Source: Oceanihabitans sediminis (GTDB taxonomy: Bacteria > Bacteroidota > Bacteroidia > Flavobacteriales > Flavobacteriaceae). Taken from it: 64,000 bases of DNA. This document shows, piece after piece, positions 26,891 to 36,200 of this stretch (position 1 is its first letter; every line of letters begins with the position of its first letter). Below the pieces are notes generated by a model. It did no database searches. It was given only the letters and a program-made list of their open reading frames with translations, and had not been told where the DNA came from. The translations under genes and the position numbers were made by a program. Where the stretch lies: NCBI RefSeq assembly GCF_003337215.1, contig NZ_QPIG01000002.1, forward strand, positions 124,001 to 188,000, read 5' to 3'.

Positions 26891-28735
26891 ATGTGTGGAA
26901 TTTACGGATCAACAATAGCGTATTCAAAAGAGCAAGTGCAACAGAAACTTATGCGAACTTCCTTTAGAGGTCCAGATAAATTAGACTGGAAATATTTAGG
27001 GAAAAATAAGAACATCGTTTTTGGTCATAACAGACTTGCTATTATTGATTTAGACCCTAGGTCAAATCAGCCATTGACATACCAAAACATTCATATTGTT
27101 TTTAATGGGGAAATATATAACTTCTTAGATCTTAAAAAAGAACTTATAAATAAAGGACACGAGTTTAAGACTACCAGCGATACGGAGGTTATGTGCGCTG
27201 CTTATTTAGAATATGGCGACGAATTTGTAAGTAAGCTTAATGGCATGTTTGCGTTTGTTATTTATGACGAAAACAAAGAACGCCTTTTTGGTGCAAGAGA
27301 TAGACTTGGACAAAAGCCTTTTTATTATTCTTTTAATGGAGAAGATTTTGAATTTTCAAGTCAGATTTCTTCCATTCAATTATTCAGGGATGATTTAAGC
27401 ATCTCAAGTAAAGCCATATCCTATTACTTAGCATGGGGAGCTATACCAGAACCGTATTCCATATTTAATGAAATTAATAAGCTGAAGCCTGGTTTTAGCT
27501 TATCATTGGATTTAAAAAGTAAAAAGTTTGAACAAAAACAATATTGGGATATTGATTATAAAGGTATCCATCAATACTTAGGAACTTACGAAGAAGCAAA
27601 AGCTACCTTAAATAATTTACTAAAAGATGCTGTAAAAATTAGACTTTTTGCAGATGTTCCTGTGGGTGTTTTTTTATCTGGAGGAGTAGATTCTTCGGCA
27701 ATTGCTGCATTAGCAACACAAACAACAACAAGTAAAATCAAAACCTTTTCTGTTAAGTTTGACGAAAAAGGATTTGATGAAAGTAAGTATGCACAACAGG
27801 TTGCAGACCATCTAAAAACAGACCACCATGTTATTGATTGCAATTATAACGAAGGGCTAGATTTAATAGAAAACTTTAGCCACTTCTATGACGAACCTTT
27901 TGCCGATTCATCTGCAATTCCATCCATGTTATTAGCTAAACACACAAGAAAGCACGTAACCGTTGCCCTATCTGGCGATGCTGGTGATGAAATATTTATT
28001 GGTTACCATCGCTACAATTGGATGCGCCAGGTGGGAATCATGTATAAAATACCTGAATTCATAAGAAATCTATCTGCTAATGCTCTAGGCTTAATGCCGC
28101 ATTACAAGCTTAAAATGATTTCTCAAGGATTAAAATATGACAATTTAGACGATGTATACCTAGCTGCAAGAACAGGGGTTAATACCTCTTGGCTAGATAA
28201 TAAATACGACTATTTAGATGTTGAAGAAATTAAATACTTAAAACATCAACATAAAAATCAGCAAGAAAGAATTTCAGATTTTGACTTAAAAACATATCTA
28301 AATTGGGATATCAACACAAAAGTAGATAGAGCAACAATGGCTTATTCTTTAGAAGCTAGATCACCTTTAATGGACTATAGAATTGTTGAATTTGCTAGAT
28401 CGCTTCCCACTAGTTTTAAATTTCAAGGAAGCAACCAAAAACGAATCTTAAAAGATGTGCTTTATCAGCATGTACCTAAGGAAATATTCAACAGACCAAA
28501 AGCAGGTTTTACTATGCCTTTTTCGGAATGGTTTAAAAAGGAATTAAAAGATTATGTGCTTTCAGAATTAAATGAAGAAAGCTTAAAGCTAATCCCAGGA
28601 ATAAATGCAAAAGAAGTGACTTTCAGAATCCAACAACACATGGACGGCTCATGGAATAGATACCCTATGATTTGGAAACTACTTGTATTAAAACAATGGT
28701 TAAATACGAACGGAAAAAAATATAGTATACAATAA
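26891..28735 (+). CDS. asnB: Asparagine synthetase B-like glutamine amidotransferase (first copy)
   Basis: A 614-residue AsnB-type enzyme. After Met removal the N-terminal Cys2 (MCGIYGS) is the class II glutaminase nucleophile, with RGPDKLDW and FNGEIYN substrate motifs. The synthetase domain has the pyrophosphate loop SGGVDSS at about residue 263-269 and GDAGDEIFIGYHRY. Canonical AsnB makes asparagine from aspartate; polysaccharide-locus homologues are thought to amidate uronic acids or amino-acid substituents. The cluster has a second, clearly different AsnB, so a glycan-modification role is plausible. Gap of 3 bases after the polymerase gene; stop overlaps the next start by 1 base. Confidence 0.85.
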   Translation: MCGIYGSTIAYSKEQVQQKLMRTSFRGPDKLDWKYLGKNKNIVFGHNRLAIIDLDPRSNQPLTYQNIHIVFNGEIYNFLDLKKELINKGHEFKTTSDTEVMCAAYLEYGDEFVSKLNGMFAFVIYDENKERLFGARDRLGQKPFYYSFNGEDFEFSSQISSIQLFRDDLSISSKAISYYLAWGAIPEPYSIFNEINKLKPGFSLSLDLKSKKFEQKQYWDIDYKGIHQYLGTYEEAKATLNNLLKDAVKIRLFADVPVGVFLSGGVDSSAIAALATQTTTSKIKTFSVKFDEKGFDESKYAQQVADHLKTDHHVIDCNYNEGLDLIENFSHFYDEPFADSSAIPSMLLAKHTRKHVTVALSGDAGDEIFIGYHRYNWMRQVGIMYKIPEFIRNLSANALGLMPHYKLKMISQGLKYDNLDDVYLAARTGVNTSWLDNKYDYLDVEEIKYLKHQHKNQQERISDFDLKTYLNWDINTKVDRATMAYSLEARSPLMDYRIVEFARSLPTSFKFQGSNQKRILKDVLYQHVPKEIFNRPKAGFTMPFSEWFKKELKDYVLSELNEESLKLIPGINAKEVTFRIQQHMDGSWNRYPMIWKLLVLKQWLNTNGKKYSIQ

Positions 28736-29829
28736 TGAACAAGCAAAAGATAAAAATAACATTTATAATTCCATCACTTGTTGCAGGTGGTGCAGAACGC
28801 ATTTTATCTTTTGTAGCACAAAACGTAGATAAAAACAAGTTTCAACCAGTCCTTTTAGTTTTAGGCTTTAAAAAGGACACCGTTTACGATGTAAAGGATG
28901 TAGATATCATATACCTAAACAAAGAGCGAACAATAAAAGCTGTTTTTGGAATTATAAAACATTTTAAATACAAAAAACCAGATATTGTAGTTAGCTGTAT
29001 CTACCATTTAAATACACTTATAGCTTTCTTGTCTATTGGTTTTCCTAAAATAAAATTTGTAGCCCGTGAAGCTAATGTTTTAAGTGTTTTGGCCGAACAC
29101 GACAAAGAAAGTAGATTGAAATTAATGAAAAAGCTCATCATAAAAGGATATAAACTTGTGGATTGTGTTATCTGTCAATCTAGAGATATGCAAGAAGATA
29201 TGGTTACAAATTATGGAGTTGACATTTATAAAACGGAATTAATTAATAACCCAATCACAAATAATTATTCACCTAAAACCGAAGCAAGAAACATCAACAA
29301 ACCACTACAAATCATTACAGTGGGCAGATTAAGTAAAGAAAAAGGTCATGAAAGAATCATAGAAACTTTATCAAAACTCCAGTTCCCCTTCCATTATTTT
29401 ATGATTGGAGATGGAAATGAAAAAGAAAAGATCTTGAAACTAATTCATAACAAAGGTATTGAAAAGCATATTACCCAAATAGATTATACAAAGGATGTAG
29501 AAACATATTTAAGAAAAAGCGAAGTATTCTTGCTTGGCTCCTATTCGGAAGGATTTCCTAATGTATTAATAGAAAGCTGTGTTGTAGGTACACCTGTCAT
29601 TGCTTTTAATGCTCCTGGAGGAATTAATGAAATTATTGAAGCTGGTAAAAACGGATTTATAGTCGATACTATTGAAGAGTGTGTTAATAGTATCACGAAA
29701 CTAAATGAAAACTTCACTTTTTCACCTAATGAAGTAAATGAAGTTGTGTTAAGAAAATATAATAGTAAAAAAATTATAGATCAATACGAAAACCTATTTA
29801 TAAAACTAACTAGAAAAAATGCTATTTAA
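28735..29829 (+). CDS. Glycosyltransferase family 4
   Basis: A 364-residue GT-B enzyme resembling the first GT4 of the locus at both ends: FIIPSLVAGGAERILSFVAQ and ITVGRLSKEKGHERIIETLS, then GSYSEGFPNVLIESCVVGTPV with E-x7-E and NGFIVDT. A lysine-rich, AT-rich gene with a 1-base overlap to the AsnB start and an 11-base overlap to the MBOAT gene. Sugar donor and acceptor cannot be inferred from the sequence alone. Confidence 0.87.
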   Translation: MNKQKIKITFIIPSLVAGGAERILSFVAQNVDKNKFQPVLLVLGFKKDTVYDVKDVDIIYLNKERTIKAVFGIIKHFKYKKPDIVVSCIYHLNTLIAFLSIGFPKIKFVAREANVLSVLAEHDKESRLKLMKKLIIKGYKLVDCVICQSRDMQEDMVTNYGVDIYKTELINNPITNNYSPKTEARNINKPLQIITVGRLSKEKGHERIIETLSKLQFPFHYFMIGDGNEKEKILKLIHNKGIEKHITQIDYTKDVETYLRKSEVFLLGSYSEGFPNVLIESCVVGTPVIAFNAPGGINEIIEAGKNGFIVDTIEECVNSITKLNENFTFSPNEVNEVVLRKYNSKKIIDQYENLFIKLTRKNAI

Positions 29830-31228
29830 CTCCATAGAATATTTGATCTTTTTACCAACAGTATTTATTCTGTATTGGTTGCTTAAAAACGACTATAAAA
29901 AACAGAATTTACTATTGTTGCTATCAAGCTTTGTGTTTTATGGTTTCTGGGATTGGCGATTCTTATCCCTAATCATTTATAGTTCGTTTATAGACTATTA
30001 TATCGGAATTAAAATTCATGAAACCGAAGACAAAAAAACTAGAAAAAACTGGCTAATTCTCAGCTTAGTTTCCAACCTTGGCTTGTTGGCTGCTTTTAAA
30101 TATTACAATTTCTTTGCAGAATCATTTGCTGCTTTAATGTCTGGTTTTGGTTGGGAAGTAGATAACGTAACCTTAAACATCATCCTACCAATAGGAATTA
30201 GCTTTTACACTTTTCAAACACTAAGTTATACTATTGATATTTATAGAAAAGATTTTAAACCAACTTATGATATTGTTGCCTTTTTCACCTTTGTTAGTTT
30301 ATTCCCTCAGCTTGTAGCTGGACCTATAGAAAGAGCTTCAAACCTATTACCTCAAATAGAACGCAAGCGTATTTTTAATAAGAAATGGTTTAAAGATGGT
30401 CTTTTTCAAATAACTGTCGGACTTTTTAGAAAAATTGTAATAGCAGATAATCTAGCACATTATGTTAATTCTGTTTATGCAGATCCAGAAATACATAATT
30501 CATCCACCCTAGTAGTAGCAACGGTTTTCTTTGCATATCAAATTTACTTTGATTTTGCAGGATACTCCGATATTGCTATTGGTAGTGCAAAATTACTTGG
30601 AATAGAATTTAAACGAAACTTCAACCTTCCATATTTTTCCAAATCATTGTCTGAGGTTTGGACTCGTTGGCATATCTCACTATCCACATGGTTAAGAGAT
30701 TATTTATACAAATCTTTAGGTAGTAATAAAGGGAGCAAATGGTTTACCTATAGAAATGTTTTAATCACTATGGTCCTTGGTGGTTTATGGCACGGAAATA
30801 CCTGGAACTTTGTTATTTGGGGCTTCATGCAAGGAATTCTCTTGGGAATTGAAAAAGCTATTTTCACAAAACTTAGTATCAGACACGCAGGTACAATAGG
30901 CTATATTATAACCTTTACAATTATCTTATCTACTTGGGCTTTCTTTAGAGCAGAAACCTTTCAAAGTGCAAAATATATAATCAAAAAGTTTATATTCTTT
31001 GATTTTAAAATTCCTTATATAGGTGAAGTAAATATTATTACCACCAGTGTTTGTGTCTTTATTTTAGGAATGCTTTTCGATTTATACCTGTACAAGTCGA
31101 ATAAATCATTAGAAACGCTCGGTAGCAAAATTAGCACATACCAATTAAGCTTTATAATAGCTCTTGTTTTAGTTTTTATGGCATTATTTTATTCAACTTC
31201 TAACAACTTCATCTATTTCCAATTTTAA
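29819..31228 (+). CDS. MBOAT family membrane O-acyltransferase
   Basis: A 469-residue polytopic protein of the MBOAT superfamily (AlgI/DltB-like). The catalytic His region is MVLGGLWHGNTWNFVIWG, and VWTRWHISLSTWLRDYLY upstream is the second signature. PFAM-like N-terminus LFNSIEYLIFLPTVFILYW and about 10-12 helices fit. Family members transfer acyl groups (usually acetyl) across the membrane to exported polysaccharide or other acceptors. The SGNH-like gene next door (5 bases) is a likely partner, as in AlgI/AlgX or DltB/DltD pairs. The chain starts ATG 29819 within the preceding gene. Confidence 0.9.
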   Translation: MLFNSIEYLIFLPTVFILYWLLKNDYKKQNLLLLLSSFVFYGFWDWRFLSLIIYSSFIDYYIGIKIHETEDKKTRKNWLILSLVSNLGLLAAFKYYNFFAESFAALMSGFGWEVDNVTLNIILPIGISFYTFQTLSYTIDIYRKDFKPTYDIVAFFTFVSLFPQLVAGPIERASNLLPQIERKRIFNKKWFKDGLFQITVGLFRKIVIADNLAHYVNSVYADPEIHNSSTLVVATVFFAYQIYFDFAGYSDIAIGSAKLLGIEFKRNFNLPYFSKSLSEVWTRWHISLSTWLRDYLYKSLGSNKGSKWFTYRNVLITMVLGGLWHGNTWNFVIWGFMQGILLGIEKAIFTKLSIRHAGTIGYIITFTIILSTWAFFRAETFQSAKYIIKKFIFFDFKIPYIGEVNIITTSVCVFILGMLFDLYLYKSNKSLETLGSKISTYQLSFIIALVLVFMALFYSTSNNFIYFQF

Positions 31229-31233
31229 GCATC

Positions 31234-32178
31234 ATGACAAAAGCAAACCTCTTACATATCATAAAAATACTTGGCTTGATTGTTTTATTATCCTTTGTAA
31301 TCGACAAGATTGTTTATTTCACAATTACTAAAATAAGTGAGAATGTTTATTCGGGTCAAGCAATTGGAAAACTCAATCAATATCTACAAATAAAAGATAC
31401 AACAAAAACTATTGTATTTGGTAACTCAAGAGCTAATCACCATATAGATATTAGAAAACTAACAAGGTCTAGTTACAATATGGGTATGGACGGTAAATTT
31501 ATAGCACATAGCGCCATACTAATCAAACTGCTTCCTAAAAACACAGCTCAAAATGTGCTTTTACATGTAGAACCAAATGTAGCTTTTAGGCCAACATATA
31601 GAATTGATGAAATTAAATCGTTAATGGTAAAATACCATACTAACGATATTATTAAAGAAGAATTAACTAAAATGAACCAAAACAATGTTTTTCAAAAATT
31701 CTTTTGGTGTATAGACTACAACGGCTCTGTATTAGGTATTCTAAAAAACGCAGTATTTCCTAAATACAATCCTAAAGGATATTACGGCTACGACCCTATG
31801 CCCTTAAGTAAAACGGATGCAGAAATGTTTAAGAAGATTTTAGCTAGAAATGATATGGATTCTTCTTGTCGAGACGACCTGAAAATCAACGAAATTTATC
31901 TTAGATATTTAAAAGAAATCATTGCCTTTTGTAAAGAAAACAATAAAAACTTAATAGCTATTACATCTCCCCTTTATACGGATGAATGCTTAGACGACAA
32001 TGCTATTATAGCTGAAATTTTAAAAGAAAACAATATAAAATATTATGATTACACACACTTTTTTGAAAATAATAATGAGCTAAAATACTGGATTGATTAT
32101 GCACATTTAACAGATGTTGGCGCAGAGAAGTTTTCAGAAGCTTTATTAAGTAAAGAAATTATCCTTCATGAAGAATAA
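31234..32178 (+). CDS. SGNH-like periplasmic acyltransferase partner of the MBOAT protein
   Basis: A 314-residue protein with a single N-terminal membrane helix (HIIKILGLIVLLSFVIDKIV) and a periplasmic domain. TIVFGNSRANHHID resembles SGNH block I with its Ser, and IDYAHLTDVGAEKF near the C-terminus gives the Asp-x-x-His pair. Together they suggest an SGNH/GDSL fold, as in DltD or AlgX-type proteins that receive acyl groups from MBOATs. It directly follows the MBOAT gene, so I infer they act together on the exported glycan; function otherwise unproven. It overlaps the next gene by 11 bases. Confidence 0.65.
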   Translation: MTKANLLHIIKILGLIVLLSFVIDKIVYFTITKISENVYSGQAIGKLNQYLQIKDTTKTIVFGNSRANHHIDIRKLTRSSYNMGMDGKFIAHSAILIKLLPKNTAQNVLLHVEPNVAFRPTYRIDEIKSLMVKYHTNDIIKEELTKMNQNNVFQKFFWCIDYNGSVLGILKNAVFPKYNPKGYYGYDPMPLSKTDAEMFKKILARNDMDSSCRDDLKINEIYLRYLKEIIAFCKENNKNLIAITSPLYTDECLDDNAIIAEILKENNIKYYDYTHFFENNNELKYWIDYAHLTDVGAEKFSEALLSKEIILHEE

Positions 32179-33319
32179 AAAAAACATAGCATTATTTGCT
32201 GCTTTTATTAGCTATAGCGGTACAGAACGTGTTGTCTGTAGACTTGCGAATGAGCTAGTGAAATATTACAATGTTACACTAGTACTTATGTTTAACACTG
32301 TGGACTTAGCTATTCATAAAGATGTTCAAATTATCCCTATTTCAAAAATGAAACACCATTATAACCATGCAGCTTCTACAAAACTGAAAACATTTCTTTA
32401 TAGCGCGATTATATATTCTAAAATCCTAAAAGAAAACAACATAGACATTAGCATTTCCTTTTTAGTGAAACAAAACATCATAAATAGTATTACTAAAATG
32501 AGAAATCCGAAATTAAAAACCATCATTAGCGAACGTTGCTTTCCTTCTAAAACTTATGATTCTACAGGAAAAAAACTAGTAAAGTACTTCTATAATAAAA
32601 ACGATGCTTTGTTTTCCAATTCTATACATATCAATAAGGATTTAAGTGAAAACTTTGATCTTAACATTCCTTCCTATGTGCTATATAATCCAATTTACAC
32701 ATTAGAACAACAGCCGGATTTTGTTAAAAACCCTAAAGAAAAAAATCCTTTTAAAATAATTGCAGTTGGAAGATTAAATCCGGTTAAAAACTATAAAAGT
32801 TTAATTGAAACCATCCCTCTTTTAGAAGAAAAAGTAGAACTAAATATTTACGGTGCAGGTATTTTAGAAGAAGATTTAAAAAATCTTACAAACTCTTTAA
32901 AACTAAATGAGCTTATTATATTTAAAGGAAACAGTAATAGCATAGATCAAGAAATTCAAAAACACCATTGTCTTGTTTTAACTTCACTTTCAGAAGGATT
33001 TCCAAATGTTATACTAGAAGCCATGTCGCTAGGAGTACCTGTTATTGCAACCAATTGCATGTCTGGCCCTTTAGAATTATTAAACGACAACGAAGAAGTG
33101 GAAATTGAAATCGGAAACTTCTATAAAGCAAAATATGGTTTACTTGTTAATGTAGATGATAAGCAAGGACTAGCAAAGGCCATTTCTTATTATAAAAACC
33201 AAGAAGATGTTCGTAAAAACTATAGTAACTTAAGTTTTCAAAAAGCGAAACAATATGATATTTCTGAAATTGGAAAACAAACAAAAAACCTAATAGACAA
33301 GTATTTATGTGTGGAATAA
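32168..33319 (+). CDS. Glycosyltransferase family 4
   Basis: A 383-residue GT-B enzyme. The acceptor domain starts ALFAAFISYSGTERVVCRLA, a variant of the usual GGAERV loop; the donor domain has IIAVGRLNPVKNYKSLIETI and TSLSEGFPNVILEAMSLGVPV with E-x7-E, then MSGPLELL. It overlaps both neighbours (11 and 13 bases), so the genes are translationally coupled. It is the third GT4 of the block. Confidence 0.87.
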   Translation: MKNKKNIALFAAFISYSGTERVVCRLANELVKYYNVTLVLMFNTVDLAIHKDVQIIPISKMKHHYNHAASTKLKTFLYSAIIYSKILKENNIDISISFLVKQNIINSITKMRNPKLKTIISERCFPSKTYDSTGKKLVKYFYNKNDALFSNSIHINKDLSENFDLNIPSYVLYNPIYTLEQQPDFVKNPKEKNPFKIIAVGRLNPVKNYKSLIETIPLLEEKVELNIYGAGILEEDLKNLTNSLKLNELIIFKGNSNSIDQEIQKHHCLVLTSLSEGFPNVILEAMSLGVPVIATNCMSGPLELLNDNEEVEIEIGNFYKAKYGLLVNVDDKQGLAKAISYYKNQEDVRKNYSNLSFQKAKQYDISEIGKQTKNLIDKYLCVE

Positions 33320-35193
33320 ACGGACTTATAAGCAGAAATACCACGGAAGAAAGGGCTAGAAATTCATTACAAAAAATGAATCAGCTTATCTTTCATCGTG
33401 GACCAGATGAAGATGGTTTTTTCATACAAAACCACCATCAGTCTACTATAGGAATGGCCATGCGAAGACTTTCTATTATTGATTTAAGCACTGGTAAACA
33501 ACCTATTTACAGCGAAGACAAAAAGATAGTGATAGTCTTCAATGGAGAAATATACAATTATCAAATACTAAAAAAGAAACTAGAAAAAGAAGGAGTTAAC
33601 TTCCAAACAAAAAGTGATACCGAAGTTATTTTAAAACTATACGAAGCTAAGGGCGAAAATAGTTTTTCGGAATTAGATGGTATGTTTGCCTTCAGTATTT
33701 ATGACAAAAAAAGAAGTAAGGTTTTTATAGCTCGTGATTTTTTCGGCGAAAAACCTTTGTATTATTATCAAAACGAAAATGATTTTTATTGGGCTTCCGA
33801 GCTAAAATCAATTATTAGCAATTTGAATGAGAAGCCTAAAATTTCAAAAAAAGGATTAAACTTATATTTCAGACTAACCTACACTCCTGCTCCGTTTACT
33901 ATTTATGAAAATATTCACAAGTTAGAAGCAAATAATTATATAGCATTCGATATAACAAGCAACAACTTTGAAATACACGCAATAAGTAAAGTTAAAAAAG
34001 AAAAACAAGAAATCTCCTTTCAAGATGCTAAAAGCAAATTGAATGATCTCATGATGCAGAGCATTGAAAGTCGCTCTATAAGTGATGTACCAATAGGAAC
34101 ATTCCTTTCTGGCGGAGTAGATTCTTCCATTGTAAGTTTCGGTTTAGCAAAACTAAGCAGTCAAAAAATTGATACTTTTTCTATAGGTTTTGAAAAAACA
34201 TCCTTTAATGAAACAGACAAATCACAACTAGTAGCCAAACTTATTGGAAGTAAGCATCATGAATTTATAATCTCAGAAAAAGATTTAGAAAAAAACATTC
34301 ATGAAATTCTTTTAAATTTTGATGAGCCTTTCGCAGATTCTTCTGCTTTACCAAGTTATATAGTAGCAAACAAAACAAGAGATTATTTAAAGGTAGCCTT
34401 AACAGGTGATGGTGGCGACGAAGTTTTTGGTGGCTATAATAAGTACTATATAGGAAAACTAAATAGCAAATACACTAGTATTATTCCGGAGTTTCTACAC
34501 AATACATCAAAGAGTGTTTTAAATAAGCTACTCTCTACAAAAGATGACAATAGAGGTAAACGCTTTAAGGTTAAGAAGTTTATAAATGCTATTAACTACA
34601 ACAATGAACATTATTGGAATATTATTTCTCAAGGCTTTGGTAACGAAATAGAAAATTTTATAAAATCAGATTTCATTGAAAATAATCTGTTTGACTATTA
34701 TAAAGAAAAAACAGCAATTGAAAAGCCAAAAACCGTACATGACTATCGTGAAATAGACAGGTTAATAAGTCTTGAAGGAGACATGCTCCCAAAAGTAGAT
34801 AGAACTAGTATGTTGAATTCCTTAGAATGTAGAGCGCCCTTTTTAAACAAAACGCTTTGGGAGTTTGCCAATAGTCTTCCTGAAGATTTTCTACTAAAAG
34901 GCTTCAATAAAAAATATATTTTAAAAGAAGCTTTTAAACATGAATTCCCTGAAGGTTTTCTAGACAAATCGAAAAAAGGTTTTTTAGTTCCCGTTGGTGA
35001 TTGGCTACGTTCAGGGTTAAAAAAAGAATTAGAAAGCTATACAGAAACCAAGTTTTTAGAAGAACAGAACTTGTTTCATATAAATTACACTAAGGAATTA
35101 GTAAATAATCATTTATCAGGAAAAGAAGATAATAGTTATAAGGTTTGGACATTTTACACCTTTCAGAAATGGTACAAACACACCTGTTTATAA
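33307..35193 (+). CDS. asnB: Asparagine synthetase B-like amidotransferase (second copy)
   Basis: A 628-residue AsnB-type protein, distinct from the copy at 26891. Cys2 nucleophile (MCGINGL), FHRGPDEDGF and FNGEIYNYQ in the glutaminase domain; SGGVDSSIVSFG at about 269-275 and GDGGDEVFGGYNKY in the synthetase domain. Both active sites look intact. Two copies in one locus suggest two separate amidation events on the repeat unit or that one makes asparagine itself. Its last Leu codon (TTA) also encodes the stop of the antisense ATP-grasp gene, an overlap of 6 bases. Confidence 0.85.
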   Translation: MCGINGLISRNTTEERARNSLQKMNQLIFHRGPDEDGFFIQNHHQSTIGMAMRRLSIIDLSTGKQPIYSEDKKIVIVFNGEIYNYQILKKKLEKEGVNFQTKSDTEVILKLYEAKGENSFSELDGMFAFSIYDKKRSKVFIARDFFGEKPLYYYQNENDFYWASELKSIISNLNEKPKISKKGLNLYFRLTYTPAPFTIYENIHKLEANNYIAFDITSNNFEIHAISKVKKEKQEISFQDAKSKLNDLMMQSIESRSISDVPIGTFLSGGVDSSIVSFGLAKLSSQKIDTFSIGFEKTSFNETDKSQLVAKLIGSKHHEFIISEKDLEKNIHEILLNFDEPFADSSALPSYIVANKTRDYLKVALTGDGGDEVFGGYNKYYIGKLNSKYTSIIPEFLHNTSKSVLNKLLSTKDDNRGKRFKVKKFINAINYNNEHYWNIISQGFGNEIENFIKSDFIENNLFDYYKEKTAIEKPKTVHDYREIDRLISLEGDMLPKVDRTSMLNSLECRAPFLNKTLWEFANSLPEDFLLKGFNKKYILKEAFKHEFPEGFLDKSKKGFLVPVGDWLRSGLKKELESYTETKFLEEQNLFHINYTKELVNNHLSGKEDNSYKVWTFYTFQKWYKHTCL

Positions 35194-36120
35194 GTTAATT
35201 TTTGCTCCTAATGTATAATCCCACGCTTCAGGGTAAATGGTCTCTAAACCACTACCGTGATGAAAAGTTATTTCACCAAAATAAACCTTATCTTCAAAAT
35301 CATATAAATCTATTCTTGCATACCTAAATGTTTCAGAAAGTTTTTCTGCAACCTGCAACATTTCATCTAAATTCTTCGGTTTTTCAATATCTCTACCATT
35401 ATTCCAAAGAGGCTCTCCATCTTTCCATAAAGACCATGTGAAAGGCAACAAATTCCATGCAGTATCATATAAATTTCTTTTATGATTCGTGTACCTGTCA
35501 ATATCTACTTGTATCACTTCTACTTTTCCGTGAAAACAATGTAATTTATAATCAAAAGGTATTTCACCAGCTTCATTAACTAATAGTTTTTCAGCAATAA
35601 CACAAGGTTTTATGTTTTTATACTGCCATTCTTTACTAGAATAATAATAATTTTTTTTAAGTAAATTCTTAAAATGCTTTTGAGTTTTTTTCCAATCTAC
35701 AGCAGTGACATCTTTAACAATTATACCACCTGAACTATCGTGGTTTGCTTTTATAATAAACGGAAAGTCTGGGAAATTAGATGGAATAACATCCTTAGGA
35801 TTATAACTCTGAAAAACTAATGGAATTAAATACTGATCTCCAATGGTCTCTTTAACAAAATCACGAACCTCAAACTTATCTGCACATTTAGTATGCAAAC
35901 TCGTTCTATCGTGAAGCATTAACCAATTTATTTTTTCATTTAAGGTTTTAGGATTGTCTAAATCTAAAGTTCTACCAAAGCGTTTTTTGAAATTTTGCTT
36001 TAAAAAAGTGGCATCATCCAGAAAACGCGACCTATAAAAATGATGCAAATCAAAAATAGCGTCTACTACTTTCTTTCCAACCCATGTATTGTGGTATAAA
36101 TACCTGGCAAACTTTAACAT
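35188..36120 (-). CDS. ATP-grasp fold amidoligase-type protein (TupA-like)
   Basis: A 310-residue protein matching the TupA-like ATP-grasp family seen in polysaccharide loci: GRTLDLDNPKTLNEKINWLM near the N-terminus, then ADKFEVRDFVKETIGDQYLI, PFIIKANHDSSGGI (ATP-binding lysine region), CVIAEKLLV, FDYKLHCFHGKVEVIQVD and the C-terminal GEITFHHGSGLE. Such proteins are often annotated as glycosyltransferases, but ATP-grasp chemistry would join a carboxylate to an amine, for example adding an amino acid to a glycan. It is the only antisense gene in the assembly block and converges on asnB with overlapping stops. Confidence 0.75.
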   Translation of the reverse strand: MLKFARYLYHNTWVGKKVVDAIFDLHHFYRSRFLDDATFLKQNFKKRFGRTLDLDNPKTLNEKINWLMLHDRTSLHTKCADKFEVRDFVKETIGDQYLIPLVFQSYNPKDVIPSNFPDFPFIIKANHDSSGGIIVKDVTAVDWKKTQKHFKNLLKKNYYYSSKEWQYKNIKPCVIAEKLLVNEAGEIPFDYKLHCFHGKVEVIQVDIDRYTNHKRNLYDTAWNLLPFTWSLWKDGEPLWNNGRDIEKPKNLDEMLQVAEKLSETFRYARIDLYDFEDKVYFGEITFHHGSGLETIYPEAWDYTLGAKINL

Positions 36121-36200
36121 AAACAGCGTTTTATGCTATCTAATTTAGAACAATTTTCAAGAAACTAAAAACTTATCTTATTTTAGTTGTATATTTAATT

